A DNA stretch of 64,000 bases from CAVROT01 sp963722905 (GTDB taxonomy: Bacteria; Pseudomonadota; Alphaproteobacteria; Rhodobacterales; Rhodobacteraceae), in contig CAVROT010000013.1 of the NCBI GenBank assembly GCA_963722905.1, positions 1 through 64,000 of the forward strand. The letters run 5' to 3'. Positions 1 to 8,882 of this stretch are shown piece by piece (within the stretch, counting starts at the first letter, position 1; the number at the start of each line of letters is the position of its first letter). The position numbers and the translations under genes are program-made. The notes beneath the pieces were generated by a model that saw only the letters and a list, made by a program, of their open reading frames with translations, searched no databases and was not told the DNA's origin.

Positions 1-89
1 GGCGGAGAGACAGGGATTCGAACCCTGGGAAGGCTTTCACCCTCAACGGTTTTCGAGACCGCCCCGTTCGACCACTCCGGCACCTCTCC
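1..89 (-). tRNA. tRNA-Ser (anticodon CGA)
   Basis: Reverse-complement folds as a class II tRNA. The acceptor stem GGAGAGG (from 89) pairs with the bases at 4-10, the anticodon loop CTCGAAA has CGA at 53-55, there is a long variable arm, and the T-loop is GTTCGAATC. It reads the serine codon UCG. The discriminator G is at position 3 and the encoded CC of CCA lies at 1-2, so the final A falls just outside the window. A weak promoter-like pair (TTGCG, then CATAAA) lies upstream around 110-138 on the minus strand. Confidence 0.96.
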
Positions 90-327
90 GCGAAGCGTCG
101 CGAGGCGCGGTTTATGCGTTGGCATGGGGCCGCGCAACAGTTTTCGGATCGATCGCCGCGCCGGCCGGCGGGCGCGTCGGCAATCGCGCCTCGCATTGCG
201 CTGGCGGGCGGAAGCGGGAACAGCCGGGATCGGAACCGGCCGGGACCACTTGGAACCCCCGCGATCGCCACCTATATCGGGCGGCGTCTCTCGAACCGGG
301 ACCATGCCATCACGACAGGAGCCCGCG

Positions 328-1179
328 ATGCACCGACTGATCGCCCTGCTGATCGCCGCCGCGATCGGGCTCGGGGCCGCCGGGTCGCCGCCGCCCGCCG
401 CCGCACAGTCCGGCGCCGAGGTTCGCGCCGAGGCCGAACGTCTTTTCGACGTGCTGCGTCTGGACGAGGTGATCGCCCAGATGCGGACCGAGGGACTGGA
501 TTACGCCGACGACCTCCATGCCGACCTTTTCGCGGGGCGCGTTACCGCAGCCTGGCGCGATGCAGTGTCGCATATCTACGACACGGGCGCGATGGAGGCG
601 GCCGTGCGTCGGGATTTCCTCGCCGCAATAGGCGACACCGACACGGCTGGACTGGCCGCGTTCTTCGCCGGGCAGCCCGGCGCACGCATTCTGCAACTGG
701 AACTGGACGCGCGCCGGGCCCTGGCCGACGAAGAGATCGAGGCCGCCGCCAAGGCGCGCGCCGGCCGGATGTCGGCGGCCGGCGATCCGATGATGGACCG
801 GATCGAAGCGTTCATCTCGGCCAACGACCTGGTCGAGCGCAACGTCGCGGGGGCGATGAACGCATCGCTGGCTTTCGCGACCGCCCTCGGCGACAGCGCG
901 CCGGGCACCCCCATGGCCGACCGCGACGTCCTGTCGGAGGTCTGGGCGCAGGAGCCCGAAATCCGCGAGGATACCGAAAGCTGGGTGCGTGGCTTCCTGA
1001 CCGTGGCCTACGGTCCGCTCCGCCCGGGCGAACTGGACGACTATATAGCGCTGTCGCGGACGCCCGAGGGGCGGGCGCTGAACACCGCACTCTTCGCCGC
1101 CTTCGACGCGCTGTACATCGACATCTCGGCCCGGCTGGGCGACACCGCGGGACGCTTCTTGCAGAGCGAGGAAATCTGA
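328..1179 (+). CDS. Secreted DUF2059-type protein
   Basis: Protein of 283 aa, function unknown. It opens with a clear Sec signal peptide (hydrophobic LIALLIAAAIGLGAAG, then an AxA-like site near residue 26), so it should be exported to the periplasm. The rest is alpha-helical and acidic and resembles the DUF2059 family found in many Rhodobacterales. The start at 328 is chosen because AGGAG sits just upstream and the signal peptide begins there; longer upstream readings add arginine- and proline-rich junk. It lies between the divergent tRNA-Ser and rplU and is probably monocistronic. The family assignment is by overall look, not by a diagnostic motif. Confidence 0.8.
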   Translation: MHRLIALLIAAAIGLGAAGSPPPAAAQSGAEVRAEAERLFDVLRLDEVIAQMRTEGLDYADDLHADLFAGRVTAAWRDAVSHIYDTGAMEAAVRRDFLAAIGDTDTAGLAAFFAGQPGARILQLELDARRALADEEIEAAAKARAGRMSAAGDPMMDRIEAFISANDLVERNVAGAMNASLAFATALGDSAPGTPMADRDVLSEVWAQEPEIREDTESWVRGFLTVAYGPLRPGELDDYIALSRTPEGRALNTALFAAFDALYIDISARLGDTAGRFLQSEEI

Positions 1180-1214
1180 TCTTCCCCCGGTCCCGGTACG
1201 CGCTGCCGTCCGGC

Positions 1215-1243
1215 TTGACACGGGGGTCGGCGGCGCCCATAAG
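1215..1243 (+). promoter_or_regulatory. Sigma-70-type promoter for rplU-rpmA
   Basis: A perfect -35 box TTGACA at 1215-1220 is followed by 17 bases and a -10-like CATAAG at 1238-1243. It sits in the gap between the DUF2059 gene and rplU, leaving a leader of roughly 150 nt before the rplU start. The leader is long enough to hold regulation, but I see no known L21-binding structure. Confidence 0.6.
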
Positions 1244-1399
1244 CCCGCGGCGCGATCGGACAAACCGGATAGCGCATCCATTCAATCGACGTCCCATGAC
1301 GGGACGCGCTGCCCGAGGTGGCCCCGACCCATGCGGTACGGTGGCCGCGAACGCCCTGAGACGGGGACCGCAGGGCGCGACAGTGCAAGGAACGATGCC

Positions 1400-2152
1400 A
1401 TGTTCGCGGTTCTCAAAACCGGCGGCAAGCAATACCGCGTCCAGTCGGGGGACGTCCTCCGTGTGGAGAAGCTGGCGGCGGATGCCGGCGACACGATCCA
1501 GTTCAACGATATCCTGATGGTCGGCGGCACGGTGGGCACCCCGCTCGTCGCGGGCGCCGGCGTGCAGGCCCAGGTGATCGAGCAGATCAAGGGCGAGAAG
1601 GTCATCCACTTCGTCAAGCGGCGCCGCAAGCACGGCAGCAAGCGGACCAAGGGGCATCGTCAGCAGCTGACCCTGCTGCGCGTCGGCGACATCCTGGAAA
1701 CCGGCGCGGACGACAGCGGTGTGACGGCGGCCGTGGGCGCCGGATCGCTGCCCCGGGCGCGTGTCGAGTCCGATGGGCGTTATGCCATGAACCGTGGCGA
1801 TCAGGCCGAGATGATCAAGCGCACCGTTGTGGGCGAGGCGGACGAGAAGGTGGCCGAGCCTGCCGTCGATACTGCTGACGATGCCGTGCCCGCTACGTCC
1901 GACAATTCGCCGGCAAACCTGCTGACCGAGGCGCGCGGCGGCACGCCCGACGATCTCAAGAAGCTGTCGGGCGTCGGCCCCAAGCTGGAGAAGCTGTTGC
2001 ACGACAACGGTGTGTTCCACTTCGACCAGATCGCCGACTGGACGCCCGAAGAGGTTGTCGCGATGGACGACCGGCTGTCGTTCAAGGGGCGCATCACCCG
2101 TGACGACTGGCAGGGCCAGGCCCGCACCCACGCAGCGACCGGCAAGGAGTAG
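1400..2152 (+). CDS. rplU: 50S ribosomal protein L21 with C-terminal helix-hairpin-helix extension
   Basis: Residues 1-103 are a standard bacterial L21 (start MFAVLKTGGKQYRV; basic core HFVKRRRKHGSKRTKGHRQQ), which binds 23S rRNA in the large subunit. The protein is 250 aa, more than twice the usual ~103. An acidic linker follows, then residues ~185-245 form a helix-hairpin-helix-like module (KKLSGVGPKLEKLL, then FDQIADWTPEEV). L21 proteins with such tails occur in Rhodobacterales; the tail's role is unknown. rpmA begins 5 nt after the stop, so the two large-subunit genes are co-transcribed as in most bacteria. Confidence 0.96.
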   Translation: MFAVLKTGGKQYRVQSGDVLRVEKLAADAGDTIQFNDILMVGGTVGTPLVAGAGVQAQVIEQIKGEKVIHFVKRRRKHGSKRTKGHRQQLTLLRVGDILETGADDSGVTAAVGAGSLPRARVESDGRYAMNRGDQAEMIKRTVVGEADEKVAEPAVDTADDAVPATSDNSPANLLTEARGGTPDDLKKLSGVGPKLEKLLHDNGVFHFDQIADWTPEEVVAMDDRLSFKGRITRDDWQGQARTHAATGKE

Positions 2153-2157
2153 ACGAC

Positions 2158-2427
2158 ATGGCACACAAGAAGGCAGGCGGGTCGTCCCGCAACGGCCGCG
2201 ACAGCGCCGGACGGCGGCTGGGCGTCAAGAAGTTCGGCGGCGAAGCCGTGATCCCCGGCAACATCATCGTGCGCCAGCGCGGCACCAAGTGGTGGCCGGG
2301 CGAAGGCGTCGGCCTGGGCCGCGACCACACGATCTATGCCACGGCCGAGGGTCACGTGACATTTCACACCGGGCTCAAGCGTCGCACGTTCATCTCGGTC
2401 CTGCCGGCGGCCCAGGCCGCCGAATAG
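2158..2427 (+). CDS. rpmA: 50S ribosomal protein L27
   Basis: Complete 89-aa L27, usual length. It starts MAHKKAGGSSRNGRDSAGRR, the flexible N-terminal tail that reaches toward the peptidyl-transferase centre, with the conserved RQRGTKWWPG and GRDHTIYA segments after it. There is no Firmicutes-type cleavable N-terminal extension. Immediately downstream of rplU and followed by a strong hairpin terminator. Confidence 0.98.
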   Translation: MAHKKAGGSSRNGRDSAGRRLGVKKFGGEAVIPGNIIVRQRGTKWWPGEGVGLGRDHTIYATAEGHVTFHTGLKRRTFISVLPAAQAAE

Positions 2428-2455
2428 TCCCCGCCACGGCGCGACGATCCGGCAG

Positions 2456-2483
2456 GGGGTCGGCCACTGTGGCCGGCCCCTTT
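2456..2483 (+). terminator. Rho-independent terminator after rplU-rpmA
   Basis: A 10-bp stem (left arm 2456-2465, right arm 2471-2480, one G-U type pair) closes a 5-nt loop ACTGT and is followed by TTT. It lies 28 nt after the rpmA stop and just before the next gene. The T-run is short, as is common in this GC-rich group. Confidence 0.7.
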
Positions 2484-2504
2484 GCGTTCGTACGGAGCAG
2501 CCTC

Positions 2505-3050
2505 ATGCAGACCCCGACCCTGCGCACCCCGCGCCTGATCCTGCGTCCGCTTCGCGCGGACGATGCCGATGCGGTCGCGGCCGGCGTCGGCAACTACGAC
2601 GTCGTGCGCTGGCTGTCGTCCGTCCCCTACCCCTACGGCGTCGATGACGCGGTCCGTTTCATCGCGGCGCAAGGAACCGCCGACAGCCACGTCTGGGGCA
2701 TCTGCGGCACCTCTGGCCTGTCCGGCATCGTCAGTATCGGGGACGAATTGGGTTACTGGCTGTCGCGTGGCGTTTGGGGCCGAGGCTACCTGACGGAGGC
2801 CGCCACCGCAGCCATCGATTGGTGGTTCGGCGATGGCACGGCAACGACGCTCCATGCCTGCCATTACGATGACAATCTGGCCTCGCGGCACGTGCTCGAT
2901 AAACTTGGGTTCACCGTGCACGGTAATTGCCTGCGAAGGTCGCGGGCCTTGAATCAGGACGTCGTCAGCACGAGGATGACGCTGCACCGCGGTCTTTGGA
3001 CGACACGCCGCTCGGTCGGCGCCGCCGCTCCGCTGGAGGCGGTCCGATGA
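2505..3050 (+). CDS. GNAT-family N-acetyltransferase (RimJ/RimL-like)
   Basis: Protein of 181 aa. It has the RimJ/RimL-type opening (TPRLILRPLRADDADAV), then a GYWLSRGVWGRGYLTEA segment, which corresponds to the acetyl-CoA binding motif A, and an N..SRHVLDKLGF motif near the end. It should transfer an acetyl group to an amine, possibly a protein N-terminus; the substrate cannot be read. Its stop overlaps the obgE start by 4 nt (ATGA), so the two are translationally coupled. The same placement before obgE is common in Rhodobacterales. Confidence 0.88.
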   Translation: MQTPTLRTPRLILRPLRADDADAVAAGVGNYDVVRWLSSVPYPYGVDDAVRFIAAQGTADSHVWGICGTSGLSGIVSIGDELGYWLSRGVWGRGYLTEAATAAIDWWFGDGTATTLHACHYDDNLASRHVLDKLGFTVHGNCLRRSRALNQDVVSTRMTLHRGLWTTRRSVGAAAPLEAVR

Positions 3051-4081
3051 AGTTCCTCGACCTCGCCAAGGTGCAGGTTCGATCGGGCGCGGGCGGCAAC
3101 GGCTGCATGTCGTTCCGTCGCGAGAAGTACATCGAGTACGGCGGGCCCAACGGGGGGGACGGCGGTGACGGCGGTGACGTGATCGTCGAGGCCGTGGAGG
3201 GGCTGAATACCCTCATCGATTTCCGGTATCAGCAGCATTTTTTCGCCGAAAGCGGCAAGCCTGGCCAGGGCCAGCAGCGGACAGGGCGGTCTGGCGACGA
3301 CATCGTTCTGCGCGTGCCCGTCGGCACGGAGATCCTCGACGAGGACGAGGAGACCGTCATCGCGGACCTGACGGAGGTCGGCGAACGGGTAACGCTGGCC
3401 CGCGGCGGCAACGGCGGTTTCGGCAACCTGCATTTCAAGACCAGCGTGAACCAGGCGCCGCGTCGCGCAAATCCCGGCCAACCGGGCGTGGAGCGCACCG
3501 TATGGCTGCGGCTCAAGCTGATCGCCGATGCGGGGCTGCTGGGGCTGCCCAACGCCGGGAAGTCCACGTTCCTCGCCGCCACATCCAATGCCCGGCCGAA
3601 AATCGCCGACTACCCGTTCACGACGCTCGTGCCCAACCTCGGCGTTGTCGGCATCGACGGGGCCGAGATCGTGATGGCCGACATTCCGGGCCTGATCGAA
3701 GGGGCATCGGAAGGGCGGGGAATCGGCGACCGGTTCCTCGGCCATGTCGAACGCTGCTCTGTCCTGTTGCATCTCGTCGACGGCACGGCAGAGGACGCCG
3801 CCGCCGACTGGGCGACCGTGACGGCCGAACTTGTCGCCTACGGTGGCGCACTGGCCGGAAAACCCCGCATAACCGCGATCAGCAAGATCGACGCGCTGGA
3901 TGAAGAGGAACGCGCCGCGGCGCGGACGTCGCTCGAAGGCGTCGCGGGGCCGGTCCTGATGCTTTCGGCGGTGACCGGCGAAGGCGTACCCGACGCACTG
4001 CGTGCCCTACGCCGGATCATCGCCAAGGACCGGGCGCCTGAAGTGTCCGCCGCGCCGGCGGAGCCGCCGTGGCGCCCCTGA
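3047..4081 (+). CDS. obgE: GTPase ObgE/CgtA
   Basis: Protein of 344 aa, a ribosome-associated GTPase for 50S assembly and stress response. The N-terminal glycine-rich Obg domain (GAGGNGCMSFRREK; GGDGGDGGDV) spans ~1-158. The G domain follows, with the P-loop GLPNAGKST near residue 166, switch II DIPGLIEGA near 212, and a G4 motif reading SKID rather than NKxD, as in many alphaproteobacteria. No C-terminal OCT domain is present, also usual here. Coupled to the GNAT gene upstream and overlapping the proB start downstream. Confidence 0.97.
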   Translation: MKFLDLAKVQVRSGAGGNGCMSFRREKYIEYGGPNGGDGGDGGDVIVEAVEGLNTLIDFRYQQHFFAESGKPGQGQQRTGRSGDDIVLRVPVGTEILDEDEETVIADLTEVGERVTLARGGNGGFGNLHFKTSVNQAPRRANPGQPGVERTVWLRLKLIADAGLLGLPNAGKSTFLAATSNARPKIADYPFTTLVPNLGVVGIDGAEIVMADIPGLIEGASEGRGIGDRFLGHVERCSVLLHLVDGTAEDAAADWATVTAELVAYGGALAGKPRITAISKIDALDEEERAAARTSLEGVAGPVLMLSAVTGEGVPDALRALRRIIAKDRAPEVSAAPAEPPWRP

Positions 4082-5190
4082 CCGCGCCCACCCTCGCCGA
4101 CGCGCGGCGCCTGGTGGTCAAGGTCGGGTCGGCGCTGTTGGTCGACCGCGTGACGGGCACGCTACGCAACGGCTGGCTGACCGGGCTGATCGCCGACATC
4201 GCGGCGCTGCGGGCGCGCGACGTCGATGTGGTGCTGGTGTCGTCGGGCGCCATCGCGCTGGGGCGCGGCGTGCTGGGCCTCGGGGTCGGTCCGCTGCCGC
4301 TGGAGCAGGCGCAGGCGGCCGCCGCGGTGGGCCAGATCCGGCTGGCCCGCGCCTACGAAGCCGCGCTGGCGCCACACGGGATCGTCGCCGCCCAGATCCT
4401 CGTCACGCTCGAGGACAGCGCCGACCGGCGCCGCTATCTCAACGTGCGCGCCACGCTGTCGCAGCTTCTGTCGCTGGGCGTGGTGCCCATCGTCAACGAG
4501 AACGACACCGTCGCCACCGACGAGATCCGGTTCGGCGACAACGACCGGCTGGCCGCGCAGATGGCGGTGACGGTCGGGGCCGACCGGATGGTCCTGCTGT
4601 CGGACGTGGACGGCCTCTATACCGCCAATCCGCAGTCCGACCCCGCGGCGCGGCACATCCCCCTCGTCGCAACGATCACGCCCGAGATCGAGGCGATGGC
4701 CGGCGACGCCGCCTCCCCGCTCAGCCGGGGCGGCATGAAGACCAAGCTGATGGCGGCGGCGACGGCGACGGGATCGGGCTGCGCCGTGGCCATCGTGCAG
4801 GGCGACCGGGACCGTCCGCTGGGCGCGATGGAGGCCGGTGCGCGCTGCACGTGGTTCGCCGCGCGCACCGATCCGCGCGCCGCCCGCAAGGCCTGGATCG
4901 CCGCCGTGAAACCACGGGGCGAGATCACGGTCGATGCAGGAGCGGCGGCGGCGCTGGCAGGGGGCCGGTCACTGCTGCCCGCCGGCGTCACGCGCGTGGC
5001 GGGCCGGTTCGGCCGGGGCGATGCCGTGGTCATCGTGGGCCCCGACGGCGCAGCGCTTGGCCGGGGCCTCGTGCGCTACGACGCGGCCGAGGCATCGGCG
5101 ATCGCGGGGCGCCGCAGCGACGAGATCGCGCGCGTCCTGGGCCATCAGGGCCGCGCCGCCCTGGTACACCGCGACGACATGGTGGTGTAG
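4069..5190 (+). CDS. proB: Glutamate 5-kinase
   Basis: Phosphorylates L-glutamate to gamma-glutamyl phosphate, the first step of proline synthesis. The 373-aa protein has the amino-acid-kinase domain (VVKVGSALL near residue 17, VSSGAIALG, NENDTVATDEI near 143, DVDGLYTANP) and a C-terminal PUA domain from about residue 283. The start is GTG at 4069, inside the last codons of obgE, giving a 13-nt overlap. proA follows 48 nt after the stop, so the two enzymes of the pathway are co-expressed. Confidence 0.97.
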   Translation: MAPLTAPTLADARRLVVKVGSALLVDRVTGTLRNGWLTGLIADIAALRARDVDVVLVSSGAIALGRGVLGLGVGPLPLEQAQAAAAVGQIRLARAYEAALAPHGIVAAQILVTLEDSADRRRYLNVRATLSQLLSLGVVPIVNENDTVATDEIRFGDNDRLAAQMAVTVGADRMVLLSDVDGLYTANPQSDPAARHIPLVATITPEIEAMAGDAASPLSRGGMKTKLMAAATATGSGCAVAIVQGDRDRPLGAMEAGARCTWFAARTDPRAARKAWIAAVKPRGEITVDAGAAAALAGGRSLLPAGVTRVAGRFGRGDAVVIVGPDGAALGRGLVRYDAAEASAIAGRRSDEIARVLGHQGRAALVHRDDMVV

Positions 5191-5238
5191 GGTGTGACGC
5201 GCGGGACCGGCACCGCACGGCTGAAAGGGCACGGGACG

Positions 5239-6504
5239 ATGAAGGACATGAACGACATACCCGGGTTGATGGCCGACATCGGACGCCGCGCCCGGGCGAC
5301 TGCGACGATCCTCGCCCGTGCCTCGACCGACGCCAAGCGCACGGCGCTGACCGCCGCTGCCGACGCGCTTTGGCGCGAACGGGCCGCGGTGATCGCCGCC
5401 AATGCCACCGACATGGCGGCCGGCGGCGACGCCGGATTGACCGCCGCCATGCTGGATCGCCTGATGCTGGACGAGGATCGAGTGAAAGGCATTGCCGACG
5501 GATTGCGCGCCGTTGCCGCGCAGACCGATCCTGTGGGCGAGGTGATGGCCGAGTGGGACATGCCCTCGGGGCTGCACATCCGCCGCGTCAGAACGCCCAT
5601 CGGCGTCATCGGCGTCATTTACGAATCGCGGCCCAACGTCACCGCCGATGCGGGCGCGCTGTGCCTGATGTCCGGCAATGCCGCGATCCTGCGCGGCGGG
5701 TCCGACAGCCGTGCCTCGTCGGCCGCGATCCATGCAGCGATACAGGAGGGCCTGCGTACCGCCGGTCTGCCCGTCGATGCCATCCAGCTGGTGCCCGTCG
5801 ACGACCGCGCGGCGGTGGGCGAGATGCTGGGCATGACAGGCGTCATCGACGTGATCGTCCCGCGCGGCGGCAAGAGCCTCGTGGGCCGGGTGCAGGCCGA
5901 GGCGCGGGTGCCGGTCTTCGCGCATCTGGAGGGGATCGTGCACATCTTCCTCGATGCCGCCGCCGACCCCGAAAAAGCACTGCGCGTGGTCCTGAACGCC
6001 AAGACGCGGCGCACCGGCGTCTGCGGCGCGGTCGAATGCCTGCTGGTCCACAGCGACTGTGTCGACACGATCGGGCAGGGAGTGATCCGCGCTTTGATCG
6101 ACGCCGGGGTCGAGGTCCGCGCCGACCCCCGCCTCGCTGCCGTGCCTGGCACGGTCCCGGCCGACGCCGACGACTGGGGACGCGAATTTCTTGACAAGAC
6201 CGTCGCCGCCGCCGTCGTCGACGGGCTGGACGGCGCCATCGCACACATCGCGCGCTACGGGTCGCACCACACAGACGCCATCGTGACGGAGGACGCCGCC
6301 GCCGCCGCCCGCTTCCTGGACGAGGTGGACAGCGCCATCGTGATGCACAACGCTTCGACCCAGTTCGCCGACGGGGGCGAGTTCGGGATGGGTGCCGAGA
6401 TCGGCATCGCAACCGGCAAGCTGCACGCCCGCGGCCCCGTCGGTTCCGTCCAGCTGACCAGTTTCAAGTACCGCGTGTCAGGCGACGGCACCATCCGCGG
6501 CTGA
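5239..6504 (+). CDS. proA: Gamma-glutamyl phosphate reductase
   Basis: NADPH-dependent reduction of glutamyl-5-phosphate to glutamate-5-semialdehyde. The 421-aa length is normal. The catalytic cysteine is in TGVCGAVE (Cys ~262), and NAKTRRTG precedes it as in the aldehyde-dehydrogenase superfamily. An in-frame GTG at 5194 would add 15 residues not typical of ProA; the ATG at 5239, with GGGA upstream, is preferred, and a second ATG lies three codons further on. Partner of proB directly upstream. Confidence 0.96.
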   Translation: MKDMNDIPGLMADIGRRARATATILARASTDAKRTALTAAADALWRERAAVIAANATDMAAGGDAGLTAAMLDRLMLDEDRVKGIADGLRAVAAQTDPVGEVMAEWDMPSGLHIRRVRTPIGVIGVIYESRPNVTADAGALCLMSGNAAILRGGSDSRASSAAIHAAIQEGLRTAGLPVDAIQLVPVDDRAAVGEMLGMTGVIDVIVPRGGKSLVGRVQAEARVPVFAHLEGIVHIFLDAAADPEKALRVVLNAKTRRTGVCGAVECLLVHSDCVDTIGQGVIRALIDAGVEVRADPRLAAVPGTVPADADDWGREFLDKTVAAAVVDGLDGAIAHIARYGSHHTDAIVTEDAAAAARFLDEVDSAIVMHNASTQFADGGEFGMGAEIGIATGKLHARGPVGSVQLTSFKYRVSGDGTIRG

Positions 6505-7188
6505 AACCGGCGTGGCCCGACAACGATGCGCACCGTCGCCGGGACGCCCGGCACCGGCGGTCGTCCCCGTCCGGATGACGGCGACCACGCGCCGACGGTT
6601 CCCGTCAGGTACCACGATCGCGCGCACGCTGAACTCCGCCGCCCTGTAACCTTCGTGACGGCGAAGGCCGGGCATGGCGCCGAAGCAATGCCACGCGACT
6701 GTAACGTACAGATCGCGGAAAGCCGGCGCATTTCCTTCCCTGGGCCGCGTTCGGAAGCGCGTGGGTACCGTCGCATAAGACGCTCCGCGCCGCGGGTGCG
6801 GTCCACCGTCTGCGCGGTCGCGCTCCACCCCGGCTGGATCGGCGCGCAAAAGGTCGACCGGACGACGGCGCCGGACCCCGCAGATGGACAGATGGTGACT
6901 TTCTGGACCGGCGATGTCCGGGGCGAGGCACTCTCATCTACCGCGATCCGACGTTCCGTTCGGGAGAGTGCCGGATCACTTCCGCCTCCGAGGTGGTTCG
7001 TGCCGGTCGTCGTCCTGGCGATGAGTGGGACTGCGTGCTGCTTCCCGCGGGCGGTCATGGCCAGGGGGCCCGCGGCGGCAATGCTTGCGGGGTCTGGCTG
7101 CTGTCGCAGACGCGTCATGCTCTGGCCGTCGACGGGTCGGATGAGGGGATCGAGGTGTGCCCCATTTCATCCACGGGGACGCAGGGCA
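6505..7188. other. 684-bp stretch without a supported gene
   Basis: This separates proA (plus strand) from the convergent hydrolase gene. Open frames exist on both strands, including a 361-aa plus-strand frame that runs on into the antisense of the hydrolase, but none has a Shine-Dalgarno site, a recognisable motif or plausible codon use. Composition stays GC-rich. No strong terminator or RNA structure was recognised. It could be the remains of a decayed gene. Confidence 0.5.
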
Positions 7189-7914
7189 TCATCCGGCTAT
7201 GGGATCGAGGGCCTGGCGGTTCAGCATGCCGCGCAGCGCCGCGACGTCCGGCGCCATGACGGCATGGCCCGCCCCGGGATGGATCAGCGTCCTGACCGCG
7301 GCGCTCATGCCTTCGAACGCCGCTGCGCTGGCGCGCACGCGGGCCAGCGGGATATGAGGGTCGCGCGCGTGACAGCCCAGCAGGACCTCAGTTCCCGTCA
7401 TTCGGCCGTCATAGTCGAACCGCTTGGGACGATGGCCGTGGAGGTCGGGGTCGGCGTCCCCGGATGCGTCCGAAGTCCCGAGAAGTCCGCCGGACAGCCC
7501 CGCCACGACGCGCAGGGGCTGCCCGCTGCGCGCCGCGTATTCGAGGGCAAGGCAGGCCCCCTGGCTGAAGCCGGCGATCACGATGCGGTCTGGCCCGAAT
7601 CCCGCGCCTGACAGCCCGCCGACCAGCCGCTCCACGACGGCAAGCGCCGAGCCGAGACCCGGCCGGTTCGCGCCCAGCGGCGCCAGAAAGCTTTCCGGCC
7701 ACCATGAACCGCCCGCAGCCGCCGGTGCGATGCAGGCGATATCCGGCAGTGCCAGATGGTCTGCGAGGCGCAGGATATCCTCCGGCGTACTGCCGCGGCC
7801 GTGCAGCAGGATCATGGCCAGCCGCGCGCGGGACATGGGGGCACCGAACGTGGCCACGCGTCCCCCGGCATGCGGATCGCTCGGGTCCGACCCCGCCGAG
7901 GGTCCGGTGGTCAT
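7189..7914 (-). CDS. Alpha/beta hydrolase, phospholipase/carboxylesterase type (MhqD-like)
   Basis: Protein of 241 aa in the short-chain esterase branch of the alpha/beta hydrolases. The catalytic triad is readable: Ser117 in GFSQGA, Asp185 in ARDPHIP, His217 in GAGHAV; LLHGRGSTPEDIL forms the oxyanion region. The start overlaps the stop of the dioxygenase gene by 4 nt (ATGA), so the pair is coupled. In Bacillus the comparable MhqO/MhqD pair belongs to the quinone and electrophile response; a similar role is inferred from the pairing alone. Confidence 0.9.
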   Translation of the reverse strand: MTTGPSAGSDPSDPHAGGRVATFGAPMSRARLAMILLHGRGSTPEDILRLADHLALPDIACIAPAAAGGSWWPESFLAPLGANRPGLGSALAVVERLVGGLSGAGFGPDRIVIAGFSQGACLALEYAARSGQPLRVVAGLSGGLLGTSDASGDADPDLHGHRPKRFDYDGRMTGTEVLLGCHARDPHIPLARVRASAAAFEGMSAAVRTLIHPGAGHAVMAPDVAALRGMLNRQALDPIAG

Positions 7915-8858
7915 GCAGAGCGCGCCCTGGGCATTCGGATCGGCGTCAGGACCCGCTCGATCCGATCGCGCATGGGTTCGTGCTGGCGCGGCAGCATGAG
8001 CGATTGGCCCAGCGCCTCCATCGGCTCGTCCGTCGCGAAGCCTGGCGGATCGGTGGCGATCTCGAACAACACCCCGCCGGGCGAGCGGAAGTAGATCGCG
8101 TTGAAATATTGCCGGTCGATCTGCGGCGTCACATCGAAGCCGGCGGCGCTCAGCCTCTCGCGCCATTCCATCTGGATCTCGTCGGTCTCGGCGCGGAAGG
8201 CGACGTGGTGGATGCTGCCCGCCCCCTGCCGGGCAATCGACGGCGCGTCAGAACGCAGCAGGTCGACGAAGGACCCGCGCCCGCCTCCGGGCGCCGAGAA
8301 TCGCCATCGTGCGGTGCCGCCCTCGGTGGTCTCCGGCCCGGACCCGTAGCCGAAGACGTCCGTCAGCAGGCGCGCCGTAGGCTCCGGTTCATCCAGCCAC
8401 AGCGTGACCGCATGGAACCCGTCGTCCGTCGGAGCCCCGTCCGCGGACGCCTGCGTACCGTCGTCCTCGATCAGCTCGATGCGAAGCCCGTCAGGGTCGA
8501 TCAGGGCAACCATCCGCGCGCCGAAGCGCTCGGTCGGGCCGTCGAAGTCGACCGCGGTTTCGGCCAGCGCCCCCATCCAGGCGTCGAGTCCCCCCTTCGG
8601 CACGGCGTAGGCCACGGCGCTGGCCGTCCCGGGCCCGGCGCGGCCCGGAGCCGCATCGGCGAAGGGAAAGAACGTCAGGATCGTCCCCGGTTCGGCCGCC
8701 GCGTTGCCGTAGTAGAGATGGTAGGTATCGGGCGCGTCGAAGTTCACCGTCTTCTTCACCAGCCGTTGACGCATCGTACCGGCGTAGAAGTCGACGTTGG
8801 CCTGCGGCGGGCCGGAGATGGCGGTGACGTGGTGGAGGCCGGGAATGACGTTGGGCAT
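7911..8858 (-). CDS. Ring-cleaving dioxygenase, VOC/glyoxalase family (MhqO-like)
   Basis: Protein of 315 aa with two duplicated VOC modules. Metal-binding positions are visible as HHVTAI at residues 9-14, HHVAFR in the second half and FEIATDPPG near the C-terminus. The family is annotated as ring-cleaving dioxygenases, with MhqO of Bacillus the best-known member, giving detoxification of hydroquinones. Start chosen at 8858: GAGGA lies 8 nt upstream, whereas the ATG at 8879 has no such site. Middle gene of a pirin-dioxygenase-hydrolase operon. Confidence 0.9.
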   Translation of the reverse strand: MPNVIPGLHHVTAISGPPQANVDFYAGTMRQRLVKKTVNFDAPDTYHLYYGNAAAEPGTILTFFPFADAAPGRAGPGTASAVAYAVPKGGLDAWMGALAETAVDFDGPTERFGARMVALIDPDGLRIELIEDDGTQASADGAPTDDGFHAVTLWLDEPEPTARLLTDVFGYGSGPETTEGGTARWRFSAPGGGRGSFVDLLRSDAPSIARQGAGSIHHVAFRAETDEIQMEWRERLSAAGFDVTPQIDRQYFNAIYFRSPGGVLFEIATDPPGFATDEPMEALGQSLMLPRQHEPMRDRIERVLTPIRMPRARSA

Positions 8859-8882
8859 GGCGGGGGTCCTCGAAGGCATGTG

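Noticed and set aside
4002..6194. 730-aa plus-strand frame over proB-proA
   Set aside because: Arginine-rich shadow in another frame of two clear genes.
6526..7611. 361-aa plus-strand frame
   Set aside because: Runs into the antisense of the hydrolase, has no ribosome site or domain, and an Arg/Pro-rich composition.
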